Source of the DNA: Prosopocoilus inquinatus
Lineage: Eukaryota > Arthropoda > Insecta > Coleoptera > Lucanidae
Direction: 5' to 3'
NCBI GenBank assembly: GCA_036172665.1
Contig: CM069876.1
Coordinates: 7,936,001-8,000,000 of the forward strand
Length of the DNA: 64,000 nucleotides
Under the pieces are notes generated by a model, which saw only the letters and a list, made by a program, of their open reading frames with translations, made no database searches and was not told where the DNA came from. Shown piece after piece: positions 43,701-53,889 of the stretch. The stretch's first letter is position 1, and each line of letters begins with the position of its first letter. The position numbers were made by a program, and so were the translations under genes.

Positions 43701-46700
43701 ATGGTAACCTAAACATGATGCGTTTACGATGAACATAAAACTGCCCAATACACGTATTTACAGCTGAATTAAAAAAATTGGGAAATATCACGAAAAATAT
43801 ACATGATTTTCTTAGTCTTTTCCTAATGTGAAAATGATTTATTAGTAGAGATCGGAATCGCATATTTTGACGTCATCGTTGGGCGGCGCTTGTCATGCGG
43901 TTAGCTCTGCGGCAATCAATATTGCCCTGATTATGATTATTTTAGTAGTTCGTACTGTTTATGTACGATTTAATTTTCAGAATCGTGTGTGTATTTTGGA
44001 TTTTTACAACGAAGATGAAATTTCTCTTCCTTTTACGTTTAAAACTCAAAAAGTGGCGTTTTAAAAATTCTCAAGCTGGAAATTGATGGCAAACATTTAA
44101 AATGAAATTGATGGATCAAGAAAAGGAAAAAGGAAACAAGAGACAATCCAAACACTTTGCGAGAAAAAAGATACAAGAAAAGAAAAAGGTACGCAATCAG
44201 AAACAAGAAAAAACTGGAAAACTTTTTGATAATCGAGAAATCACAATCAAAACGAGAAAAAATAAAATTTCAAAATAAACTATAATTATTTAATTTATGA
44301 AAAATGGTAAACAATTGAAAATTAAAAAAAAAACATGAAAGACTTTTTAATGGTCGAGAAAAATTAAATAAAAATTCCTGACGACTAAAACAAAAGATAT
44401 TATACATTCAAGACATAACACTTATTCGAAATTTACAAAAAAAAAGAGCACCAAAATAAAGACAAATCACAATCGCAATACAAAAGCAGCAAAAACAAAA
44501 GACGACTGCAGCGATTTGCAGACTGTAGTAATTATAATAATTATTCAGTTTGAAAATACAGGGTGTAACAAAAATACAGACCGCTACTTCAGGGACGTAT
44601 TCTACTGATAAAATAAAGAAAAAAGTTCATATAAACATGTATCAGAACGTTCACGGGAAGCTGCAACAACAGTTAACACTCTTATTTCAATTTTTACAAA
44701 GGATATCTAATTCAATATGCCTCGAAAAATGTTCTTTCTAGCTACGATACGGTTTCAAGCGAACAGCCTGTATACTCGTTTTCTTCTTTATTTTAATCTA
44801 TAGGATTCATCACTAAAGTAGCTGCTACGTCTGAGACATTCTGTTGACTAAAATGAAGAATAAGTTCAAACAAATGTATATTCCAAAAAATCAGCTGTTT
44901 TTATGTTATTGTTACGCCGTGAGCTCGGGTGGTCAGACAGCATGCCTCTGTCCGATTAATCTTAGGAGAGGCCTAGAATTCACTGGCAGGTACCCGAATA
45001 ATGCTGGAAGTTTCGATGCGTTTTCTGGAGTATGTAGGCTTGCCTATATAATAGGAGGATTGTCGAGCGAGGGGCAGTTCTTATCTAGTAAGCGAAGAAG
45101 ACGAGGTATCACGAAGCCATAAGTGGCGACGTAATAGAAGTGCGATTTGTTATTTATTTATTTATAACTTAGTGTTATAGAGTATTTTTAGTGTATTCTG
45201 TTTATTAAAAAGGTTGCGTTTTAATAAAGTGCTTAAGAATAGTCGACGAGTATTATTTGGGAACCCCGAAGTCGTAACATTATAATAAATTATTAAAATT
45301 ATGAAATTGAAAATTAAATATTTAATTTCAATTAAAATGTTAAAGTAAATGCAGAAAAAAATTATTTAAATATTTATGCTGGGTGTTCGCGGGAAACCGT
45401 ATCGATACCTAGAAAATATTTTTTAGAAAAGAATTTAATTAGACACCCTGAACGGGATGCAGTGCTAAAAAGTTGATATTCCGTAAGAAAATACAAGAAC
45501 AGTTGAAAATCTCGAAAACCAAAGAGTCATTTGTTTTCCATGTGCCATAAAATCTAGCGGAAAAGGTCCTAAAACTTAACCTACTATTTTAAGTTACCTC
45601 CTAAAATTTTAAAAGAATTTTCCTTGATCGTCAAGATTTACTTCCCAAATAATAAAAAATCCTAAACTTTGGAAGAAAATATTTTTTATTATTTATTATA
45701 ATTAAGATGATATTCTGAACGCGATGCGATGCGATGCGATGATAAAAAAATATGTTTTATTGAAAAAAAGTTAAACACAATAGAAAATTTCAAAAACCTG
45801 ACAGTCATTTGTTTCTCCGATATTGCCATAAAATTGCGCAGGATAGGTCCTGAAACTTCTCCAATATGAGTTAATTCGTAAAAATTCAAATAAGAGAGTT
45901 AACTGCTATTGCAGCTTCCCGTGAACACCCCGTATATATGTTTATATGAACTTTTTTATTTATTTTGATCTGTAGAATACGTCCGTGAGTAACGGCCTGT
46001 ATTTTTGTTACACCCTGTACACGATAAATAAAATAAAAACAGAAAGAACATTTTCGTCTGTTGGAAAAATGTAACCGGAATGGAAATTAAAAAAAAAAAA
46101 ATGGATAACTCCAATGAGAAAAAAAGAGAAAGAAAAACAAATGACGATCGTACATTTTACGACAAAATGCGATTGTAATAAGTATGTATGTATTTAAAAG
46201 AAAAGAAGCAATTTCAGAAAATATAGAAATAAAAAATAAATAAATTGAAAAAAAAACCGTTACTTCCTTTTTTAATAATCTGACTGCTTTTAATCACGCT
46301 TTTTTCACAAGTCTTTAGTTGGTTGAGTTTAATTTATTATTATTAGGATAATACGATTTTTAACGCCAAAATGTAAATTTTCCTGTAAAAAAAATCGAAT
46401 TTGAAACTTGGTGAGTTGGCAGTACTGTGCCGCCGCATTATGACGAATTGCCGCAAGCCAATCCTAGGACGCCTCCCCCCCCCTCCCTCATCGGATTCTT
46501 CCAAAAAGGATTACGCAATAAAAACGCATTAAAAATAATTTTCTATGCAAACCCAAACTCTTTTTGATGACAATCAAAATATGTGATTCCGATCTCTCTA
46601 TTTATTAGAAACGGGCGGAAATAGGTTAGAATTATTTGACGATTTTTGTGAGTTTATAAGTAAGTAGACGATAGAAAAAATTTGATAGGTAGACAAACAG

Positions 46701-49700
46701 ACAATTGACATTGATACTTGGAAAAATTTGGTTTTCCCTTTTTTTTGGATTCGAAGAGTTGATGATTGCTCCTCAATTTTTTCTCACTCTGGCATACACT
46801 AAAATACGTTAGTTCTTGCTCACATTTCTGTTCTTCTCACAGTCCACGGAGCATGAAAGTTGAAACGTCAATTTTGAAATTTCAAAAATTACATGACAAA
46901 ATAATGAGATTACCTTTTCGATCGCGAAAACTCGATTACTATATTTCCATTTAAGGTGAAACATGTCATGAAAAAATATGTTTCATAAAATTTTTAAATC
47001 ACTAATAATACCTGGGCGATTCAAAATAAGTATCTGACCCGTTAACCGCATGTAGTACACGAAAAAAAAAACAAAAAAATCTATAATATGCATAAGGTGT
47101 TCAGTATGCATAATTTCTAAGATAAATTGTATTGAATATTCAAATATGAATTGGTTGATGACTTACCTCCACCCATTCTAAATAATCCCTCTTCAGACAA
47201 GCCTAACTCTGTCAATGCACATATGCATATTTCTAAAGGATAAGCAATTTTTCTTTTGGTAACTCTCAGATGCTCTTCTAATGATGTTCCAAACACAGGC
47301 TTAATGCAACTGTTTCCTAAAACAAAATACATACAGCTTACAATTTTTATGTTCGGTTAAAGTCATCATAAGAATACCTATTTTAGATTCTACATCAGGA
47401 ATATAGTCATCCAAAGTTTTTAAGGCACTTTCATGATAGGCTCTCTGCAATTTAAGTATCTGCAATATATACTGTGATAGTTCATTTTCTTTTCGCAAGA
47501 CACTGAACATTTCAGCGGCCAGCGCATCTCTGGTCTGTTCGACTTTCATATCGGCTTCTTCCATTTCCAACTTAATGTTCTCTGTTTTCTGTCCATGTTT
47601 GGCAGCCTGTAAATGTTATCATTTAATTATGTTCGTTTTAATTTGAACTTTCCAACGACTTACGTTGTATCTATTCTTTGCCGAGTCCTTGTCCAAAATG
47701 TACTTGTTCAAGTTCCGTTTTAGCTTGATGATGTTGGGTATTTCCTTCTCTAGAACTTCCAAGAGAGGTTTACTTACTAAACTCTCGATTTTTATTTCGT
47801 GTTCTAGTTGTTCGTTTGCAAGATTGTGCTCTGCTTCTCCGCATGATTTCAATATGTACCTGAATAGCTCGCACGCATCTTCAGATTTGCCATTGTGCTC
47901 GTGGCCCTCTATGAACTTTTTTGAGGCTTGATCAAGTAGGGCAATACCCAGCTGATGTTCGGGATATTTTTTCTGTAAAAATTGCAAAATAATTTCTTTT
48001 ATTTAATACGTGCGCTGCTGGAAAATTTTCTGGAATCTAGTAGGTCTAAAATTGTTAGCGTTTATCAACTCTCATATTCGAAAAATTTGACGTTTTTCGC
48101 CTATAATTCTATTGACAGTTTCTATCCAAGTTAACTAATTTTAGTTACCACAGCATTTGAGAAAAAGAAATTTTGTGTAAACATGGAAATCTCGCGTGAA
48201 AATTTTCGTACCATAATTTTTTACGATTTCGAATGTGGTCTAACGCCGAAAGAACGCCTCGATCGGCTTCATTTGGCTTTTGGAGATGAAGCACCATCAA
48301 AGAGCAGTGTTTATAATTGGTTTGCCGAATTCCAGCCTGGACGTACCTCTCTCAGTGACGAATTTCGTGAAGGTCGTCCATCAACATCTGTTGTTGTCAC
48401 TAATGTAGATGCTGTGCGTGAAATGCTTGAGCGAGATCGAAATGTGACATACCGTGAGATTCAAGCATCCTTACGCATTGACACGAAAGCAATACACCAG
48501 ATTTTGCATGTTCATTTGAACGTACGAAAGCTTTGCAGTCGTTGGATCCCACGCAATTTAACAGAAGCACAAAAGCAGAGTCGTGTCAAATGGTGCGAAG
48601 AAATGCTCAAGAAATTCAATGGAGGTCGTTCAAATTTAGCATTTTTTTTTATTTATTTTTTATTTAACATCGTTACTGGTGACGAAACATGGATCTATTC
48701 GTACGAGCTAGAAAGTAAACAACAATCCACCATTTGGGTATTTCAAAATGAACCAAAACCAACAAAAGTTGTCCGTTCACGCAGTGCTGCGAAGCAAATG
48801 ATTGCTTGTTTCTTTGGTTTAACTGGACATGTAGCAACCGTGGCTTTAGAGGATCGAAAAACCGTGAATGCTGATTGGTATACTAGAATATATTTGCCGG
48901 AATTAATCGATCAAATAAGAAGAAACAATCGAAATCGACGAATTATTCTCCATCACGACAACGCCAGCTCTCAGCCCGTCAAACAGTTGATTTTTTGTCC
49001 AACAAAAATGTTGAATGAATGACTCATTGTCCATATTCACCTGATTTTATCAGCTAAGGATTTCTTCTTGTTCTCAAATATCAAAAATAAAATGCGTGGT
49101 GAGCGATTTTCGTCGGCTGAAGCAGCGGTTGAAACATTCCGGACACTGGTTTCTGAGGTACCATCTTTAGAGTGGAAAACGTGCTTTAGAAATTGGTTCG
49201 AGCGTATGCAAAAGTATATTGACGTCAAAGGCGAATACTTCGAAAAACAATGATACCGTATACCAAATTTCATATGCGGTTTTTCATACCGTTTCCAGAA
49301 ACTTTTCCAGCAGCCCACGTACATATACTGCGAAAAGTAAATTTATTGAATGAATTTTTGTGTACCAAAGAGTTTTTTATATTTTAAACATTTGACTCAA
49401 AGAAATTTACTTAACCGATAAACACATACACAAGTTAGTAACTTTGTTTACTGCCGTTAAGATTAGATTACTAGTTTTATCACACACGTTCTTTGGTCAC
49501 TTTAAATCTACCTCTGAAAATGTTATCAATTGAAAAATTACTGAAAATTATTATATTCTGAAAAATTATTCAACTCTTGCAAGTGTAATAACAATTATTA
49601 GTTACATAAGCTAAATTAAAAAAAAAAACACATACATCATTAAGCTCGTTAAATACCGGTCTAATTAAAACTTTCATCCAATTACTCGACGTAACTTAGA

Positions 49701-49857
49701 GTTTCCTCTTACCAAACGTTTTTCACTGGTCTCATTTTGACTTGTCCCATCAGAGGGTATCTTCTTACAGATTGTGGTAAGCGCCCCCTTGAGGTACTCG
49801 ATCTTCCTGTCTGCGGATTGTAATTCTTCATAATTTAAATCTTCACTTTTATCGGCC
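38965..49857 (-). CDS. RhoGAP92B: BAR-domain RhoGAP (RhoGAP92B / ARHGAP17-44, RICH/nadrin family), gene span of five visible coding exons
   Basis: Family members bind and bend membranes through an N-terminal BAR domain and switch off Rho-type GTPases (Cdc42/Rac) through the RhoGAP domain. Joined on the minus strand: 49857-49713, 47972-47664, 47606-47378, 47316-47167, 40784-38965. All junctions have GT/AG ends and the phases add up without a stop, giving about 885 residues. Order: BAR (first three exons), RhoGAP (fourth exon and start of last), then a long low-complexity tail rich in Ser/Pro ending in a polyproline run. Residue pattern and exon order match human ARHGAP17 (ADKSEDL...KKIP, EIPNI, GTSLEEHL, EEGLFR, YLRELPEP, APNLLW). 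The initiator exon was not found, so the protein is N-terminally incomplete here. The intron between the last two exons is 6.4 kb and full of mobile DNA. Confidence 0.92.
40828..40920. repeat. (TA)-rich low-complexity tract
   Basis: About 90 bases of almost pure A/T made of tata, ataat and taaat units close to the splice acceptor of the last exon. Confidence 0.8.
40979..43030. repeat. Degenerate tandem repeat array, period about 600-624 bp
   Basis: ccccaaatgacccctagatg occurs at 41615 and 42239 (624 apart), with a shorter third start (tcatcccccaacaggtccat) near 42830. gtttagagcgccatctcttt recurs at 42024 and 42602. An earlier diverged unit starts tagagcgccatctgttgacc at 40982. tgattatgaaaccggcccta appears at 41562 and 41940, with a variant near 42532. 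The units are similar enough to suggest recent tandem duplication. Confidence 0.8.
41997..42022. repeat. (CAT)n microsatellite
   Basis: About eight cat units inside the tandem repeat. The next unit has only three to four at the same place (42589-42600), so the tract varies between units. Confidence 0.85.
43412..43546. mobile_element. Palindromic MITE, CCCGAT foldback family, copy B
   Basis: gcccgatttcttcacctcct at the left and inverted tcaagaggtgaagaaatcgg at the right. Inner arms aggtattatccttggaaac / gtttccgaggatattacct. Same family as 11275-11408. Confidence 0.8.
44910..45279. repeat. Solo LTR with perfect 4-bp target duplication
   Basis: 370 bp, beginning tgttacgccgtgagctcggg and ending cccgaagtcgtaaca, with inverted TGTTACG/CGTAACA ends. 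TTAT flanks both sides (44906-44909, 45280-45283). An internal tataTAAtagg box and aataaag (about 45220) suggest plus-strand orientation. It is left by recombination between two LTRs. The 92-residue frame over it is not a gene. Confidence 0.9.
45718..45741. repeat. (GCGAT)n minisatellite
   Basis: Four to five head-to-tail gcgat units in otherwise AT-rich DNA. Confidence 0.8.
47167..47316 (-). CDS. RhoGAP92B: RhoGAP gene exon: start of RhoGAP domain with arginine finger
   Basis: Acceptor tttgttttag before 47316 and donor GGTAAG after 47167. 150 bases, phase 1 in and phase 1 out. Encodes NSCIKPVFGTSLEEHL, RKIAYPLEICICALTELGL and SEEGLFRMGG. The Arg in GLFR is the finger that stabilises GTP hydrolysis on the partner GTPase. 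Confidence 0.93.
47378..47606 (-). CDS. RhoGAP92B: RhoGAP gene exon: last BAR-domain helix region
   Basis: Acceptor catttacag before 47606 and donor GTATTC after 47378 (a weaker donor). 229 bases, phase 0 in and 1 out. Encodes AAKHGQKTENIKLEMEEADM, KVEQTRDALAAEMF and LQRAYHESALKTLDDYIPDV, the long charged helix typical of BAR domains. Confidence 0.92.
47664..47972 (-). CDS. RhoGAP92B: RhoGAP gene exon: central BAR domain
   Basis: Acceptor tttttacag before 47972 and consensus donor GTAAGT after 47664. 309 bases, phase 0 at both ends. Encodes KKYPEHQLGIALLDQASKKF, then LKSCGEAEHNLANEQLEHEI, EKEIPNIIKLKRNLNKY and SAKNRYN. Pattern and spacing follow the BAR domain of ARHGAP17-type proteins. Confidence 0.93.
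48009..49319 (+). mobile_element. Mariner transposon, copy 3, in a RhoGAP intron
   Basis: Left cgtgcgctgctggaaaattt and inverted right aaacttttccagcagcccac (cg) match copies 1 and 2. TA at 48007-48008 and 49320-49321. 1311 bp, longer than copy 1 because of an internal AT-rich insertion. Confidence 0.92.
48183..49253 (+). pseudogene. Mariner transposase (DD34D), inactivated
   Basis: Starts MEISRENFRTIIFYDFECGL like copy 1. An extra AT-rich segment of about 27 bp (48641-48669) adds residues AFFFIYFLFN before IVTGDETWIY but keeps the frame. Just after HHDNASS a short deletion shifts the frame and a stop follows at 49020-49022. The C-terminal part is open again at 49068-49253 (FSNIKNKMRG...FERMQKYIDVKGEYF). 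The third catalytic Asp region is disrupted (cctgattttatcag). Not functional. Confidence 0.9.
49713..49857 (-). CDS. RhoGAP92B: RhoGAP gene exon: N-terminal BAR domain (first exon found)
   Basis: This 145-base exon is too short to stand out by length and was found by matching the family. Acceptor cttcgtttag before 49857 and donor GTAAGA after 49713. The first base completes a codon, then ADKSEDLNYEELQSADRKIE and YLKGALTTICKKIPSDGTSQ are encoded, ending in phase 0, which fits the next exon exactly. ARHGAP17 has RAEKTEVLSEDL...KRL at the same place. The residue before A should be Arg, split across the missing upstream exon. Confidence 0.88.
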
Positions 49858-50644
49858 CTAAACGAAGAAGGTCCATTACAGTCGGTCCTTTATAAAGCAT
49901 GTTTTCGGTGAATTACAGGACGATCTTATCAAATAATAAACTTGCGTTTATTTGAGTAACGTTTATTGAATAAGTTAATCATATCAGCAAACGTTTATCG
50001 AACGTAGGTGATACCGGAATGATATGATTACTTTTCAATAGATACAGAATAGATACAAAAAGGCTTTTTGGGCCTCTGCGTGTACTTTCTCGATCTTAAA
50101 ACAATTATTCGGTTAAATTTACGTGCCTGTACTTGATCATTCAATTAATTAAATTAGTTAATTCAGAATTTGTAATAAAATTTGGGAACAGTAATAGTCA
50201 TTTACGTGTCAAGCTTTGTAAACGAATTTTTACGGGCGAGCTGATTTTTAATTAATTTAATTTTTCTATGAAAAATTGAAGGCATTATTTCTGGCTAGAC
50301 GTAGTCATGATGATGTAAACAGACAAGCCTGTAAAATTTTACAGGTCTTTTATACCAGTCCGTAAAATATTACAGGTCTGTTCCCGTAATTTATCGTTAA
50401 CTTGCTTACCATAAACAACAAAATTAACCTATAAATTGTCCTTTACTAAGAATGTGAATATAAATAAAATTATGAGTGCAGGAATTTAAGAAAAACCGAA
50501 AACAGTAAATATCGAAACTTGTACTGTAGTACTAGTTAGGTATGTCCAAAATTGTACATTTTATTGATTCTATTCTAAGAAATTTGAAATGTTCACAAAT
50601 CTTTCTAAGCGATCAATATATATCAATATATATAAGAATGTTAA
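49858..50644. other. Unassigned stretch, probably RhoGAP first intron
   Basis: AT-rich. A short direct repeat (gtaaaattttacaggtct / gtaaaatattacaggtctg) lies at about 50330-50392. No first coding exon (MKKQF-like) recognised. Confidence 0.4.
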
Positions 50645-50684
50645 ATAATTGAAATTAACCTCCGCCCAGAATAATTTTTATATC

Positions 50685-50727
50685 CGTAGATACGTATTTC
50701 GGCAGCTAAGCTGCCATCTTCAGAACG
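50685..50727 (-). ncRNA. Hammerhead-like motif, left arm
   Basis: Minus strand: CTGAAGA, one extra T, perfect stem II GGCAGC/GCTGCC with loop TTA, GAAA, 8-nt palindrome ATACGTAT, C, TACG. Stem I pairs CGT with ACG next to a mismatch. Predicted cleavage is between 50689 and 50688. Confidence 0.5.
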
Positions 50728-51307
50728 CTACCAACTTAAAAGCAGTAAAAAATGTCTAAAAACAACCTAATCACACTGACTAAATCATAAAAATGTTAAC
50801 CCTACCAACAATCTAATCATCCTAAAAGATATATATGTACAAATGTAAGTAAATATAAATTAATATGTGAAAATTTAAAATAAACTATATTTGTTATGTA
50901 TAAATCGGAAAAAAAAAATTATGTGAACACCTAAAATTAACTGTCAGAAAACCTTACAAATAAGAGCTAACCAAACAACACGGAAATGCGGAAATAAATA
51001 GTCCAAAGACCCCGAAAAAACTTCTTATTCTAACGTATAAATAAGTATATAATTCCCTGTTATTTGATACTCTTATTTGTAAGGTTTTCTGACATTTAAT
51101 TTTAGGTCTTCACATATTTTTTTTTTCCGGTTTATACATAACATATATAGTTTATTTAAGATTTTTACATATTAATTTATATTTTCTTACATTTAGACGT
51201 ATATATCTTTTAGGATGATTAGATTGTTGTTAGGTTTAACATTTTTATGATTTTGTCAGTGTGATTAGGTTGTTTTTAGACATTTTTTAGTGCTTTTAAG
51301 TTGCTAG

Positions 51308-51350
51308 CGTACTGAAGATGACAGCTTAGCTGCCGAAATACGTATCTACG
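51308..51350 (+). ncRNA. Hammerhead-like motif, right arm
   Basis: CGTA (5' stem I), CTGAAGA (51312-51318), extra T, stem II GACAGC/GCTGCC (one mismatch), GAAA, palindrome ATACGTAT, C at 51346, TACG (3' stem I, 4 bp). Stem I is complete here and stem II is better in the left arm. Confidence 0.5.
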
Positions 51351-51390
51351 GATATAAAAATTATTGTGAGCGGAGGTTAATTTCAATTAT

Positions 51391-52487
51391 CTCTTAAACC
51401 ACAGTCTCCTTTACTATTTTAAGAAGGTTAAAATTCAGTTTTCAACAGAATATAATACAGTGCTGCTAAAAAGTCCGCACGACATGGGAATGGGGAAATA
51501 CTATTTAAAAAAAAACTATTTGCGTTATTACTTTGTGACCGAAAATTGCCAAAACTTCATGCAGTTTTTATTTTAATCCGTTTAATATCTGTATTTATTT
51601 CTTTTGACAGAAATACTTCATGGCTACCATAAGAAACGTCAATTTTATGAGTACGCATTTTAAACGAAATTCTTTAATTTTTAGAATGGATTTCTGTGGT
51701 AGGGAAATATAGATGTTTCTTATTTCCACGAATTCCTACAACAAATAAAGGAGATATTCAACAAATAAACTTTGTTTTGTAAGTGTGAATTTCCCTTTGT
51801 AAATGTGTTAAGAGTTATGCAAAGAATTCTGATTCATGCGGCATGTGTAAATAAAAGTACTGCAGCTGATTAATCAGTATTTAAATATTGTTCTTCGGTT
51901 TTTAAAAAGTGAAATTGAAATTAGGGACACAGATTAATTGAAAAATCTATAAAATTTAAGATGCATATCTTAATAAGTGCTAACTTAACTTATGCATAAA
52001 TGTATAAGCAAGAAATGTACATGGTATAGAAAAATACATTAGCAAATAATTTATATTTTCCTTTACTCCTAAATTTCTCAGTTTAAAACATAAATGAGTA
52101 ATGAACGACTGTAATGAATAAGCTTGCGCCAGACGTCTAGTGCCTTGATTATAATTAAGCACTCAATTAACTCAAGCCACATCTATAAATTGAGTGTTTA
52201 TTAGTTTCATTTTTAAATTTTAATATCTCTTGGTATTTTTTCAAGAAATAGGAAACTTCTTTATCACTTACATAAAGAAAAATATAAGAACCACATCAAC
52301 TGATACAAAAAAACACTGATTTTTAAAATAATCGAATATCACATTAACATTAATTCTGGGATCATTTTGTGTTTTAAACATGTTCTTGTAAGTTCTTTTT
52401 AAGTCAACAAAAAAAGATAAAATTAAAAAATAAATCAAATAAAGGAGGAGGAGGTAAATCAGATATTTCACTCGCAGGTTTTCGTTG
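51391..52487. other. Unassigned stretch
   Basis: AT-rich, no gene recognised. The frame at 52268-52471 (minus) is a hydrophobic low-complexity stretch without a family motif. Confidence 0.4.
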
Positions 52488-53505
52488 TTAAGGTTTCATT
52501 CGCACGAACGTTTTCTAAAAGGGTATAGGACAATTCGTCGTCGTCGATTAGCTATCGTTAATTCATCGTCGTCGATTCGCCGTAGGTACGATTCGCCGTC
52601 GGTAAATTCGCCGTCAGCGATTAAAGTTTTAAATCCAGATAGATTCCAACTAATAATATACGATAATTATACGTAAATAAAATAAAAAAGCTAGCATATT
52701 TAATGGAAAATAAAATAATTTCTCATTAATTAAATGTGATACATTGATAAAGAAACAGATAAAAATTTCTGTTCTTGCAGAAAGTATTTTTTATTCTGCA
52801 GCGTGTTCGTAAAATCCCTCCAATTTTTCCTTTTTATATTTCTGAGTTTGCTCAAAATCATATTAATTTTCATATAAATCAAAATCACTATACCCACATC
52901 AAAAGTTAACTGTTTTCGAAATATTGATTCACGAAAGCTCGTCGTTTAAAATTATAAATAAAAAAAATGGGAGTTCCAATAAAAAAAAAAATTATAATTA
53001 TGATTATGTGTACCAAAGCACAGTTGTTCGTAATTTTGTGTCTTAGCATGGTTGTACTGTAATTAGGAATTTATTTGAAATGGAAAAGTAATACTGAAGT
53101 CTATTTTAATTTACTTGGAACGTACTGAAATTAGTTATTTTCATTCAATTCGTAGGTATAACTTGGATGTTATCTAAAATTGTCAGAAAGTGTTTTAAAG
53201 CTCATCAAGCTAAATAAAGCAGTAACATGCGACGGCGAATTGGGCGGAAAGTAAATTGGGTTGACGGCGAATTGGTTCTATGACGAATTGGCAACGGTGA
53301 ATCGTCCCATCCCCTTTCTGAAACATTCAATCACTCGATTTTTTTCGTGAATAGATTTAATATTTGTGTTCATATTGTAGCGGTCGTTAAAAAAGCGCTT
53401 CAATGAACGCAGTTATTTAAACTCGTAAATTCTAGTTACGACGCACCGTTAGAAAAAGCGAGTGCTTTAACTTTTTAGAAAACGTTCGTGCGAACGAGGC
53501 CTTAA
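52488..53505. mobile_element. Terminal-inverted-repeat element flanked by TTAA
   Basis: Left ttaaggtttcattcgcacga (acgttttctaaaa) and inverted right ttttagaaaacgttcgtgcg (aacgaggccttaa). TTAA at both edges (52488-52491, 53502-53505) hints at a piggyBac-type target. The interior has repeated attcgccgtc / gacggcgaatt words near each end (52550-52620, 53225-53300). No transposase. Another left-type end (aaggtttcgttcgcacgag) starts at about 53515. Confidence 0.6.
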
Positions 53506-53889
53506 ACTCCGCCTAAGGTTTCGTTCGCACGAGTTTTTTAAAACGCTTAAGCGCTCTCTTTTTCTAACGTGATGAATAGAACTCATCCGTTTTAACAGAT
53601 GCGTTGAACGACTGCTGCCAACGCAGAGAAAAACAAATGAATAATGGTCTTAAGAAAATAAAATAAACATAACATATCTACTGTAAAAGTACAGGTAAAC
53701 ATCGAAGTCATTTTCAATATTGTATAAAAGTACACTTTTTAGTATTTTTTTTTTGGATAAAATTCAAGAAAAACTATAAGAAAATAGTGATTATCACCAT
53801 AGTATTCGTTAAAATAAATGAATAAATAAATAATTAATTAACTAGAGTAGGTAATTGTAGTATAAGAAGACAACAATCACAGTTAGATA

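Larger units (their letters stand above)
44560..46017. mobile_element. TA-flanked non-autonomous element with CAGGGTGTAACA termini
   Basis: Left cagggtgtaacaaaaataca (then gaccgctact) and inverted right tgtatttttgttacaccctg. TA lies on each side (44558-44559, 46018-46019). Arms are about 130 bp, extending to gttcacgggaagctgca. A solo LTR interrupts it. Confidence 0.75.
43845..46599. mobile_element. hAT-type non-autonomous element with 8-bp target duplication
   Basis: Termini agagatcggaatcgcatatt (left) and inverted aatatgtgattccgatctct (right). ATTTATTA is present on both flanks (43837-43844, 46600-46607). No transposase frame. A TA-flanked element (44560-46017) sits inside it. Confidence 0.75.
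40785..47166 (-). other. Intron of the RhoGAP gene, TE-filled
   Basis: Donor GTAAGT (47166 leftwards) and acceptor tttcatag. 6382 bp. It holds an AT-only stretch, a 624-bp tandem repeat, a foldback MITE, a hAT-type element with nested insertions and simple repeats, each listed separately. Confidence 0.85.
47973..49712 (-). other. Intron of the RhoGAP gene with mariner insertion
   Basis: Donor GTAAGA at 49712 and acceptor ttttacag at about 47973. Three quarters of it is the mariner at 48009-49319, whose plus orientation opposes the gene. The mariner terminus lies only about 35 bp from the acceptor. Confidence 0.85.
50645..51390. mobile_element. Foldback element with hammerhead-like motif on each arm
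   Basis: Arms of about 320 bp: ataattgaaattaacctccg, tatccgtagatacgtatttc, acctaatcac and cttacaaataagag recur inverted to 51390. Spacer about 90 bp. Arms are about 90% similar by eye. The hammerhead-like block is about 40 bp from each outer end and reads outward. No protein. Confidence 0.78.

Noticed and set aside
44844..45122. 92-residue frame with KRRRRG C-terminus
   Set aside because: It lies within the solo LTR (44910-45279), whose boundaries and target duplication are clear.
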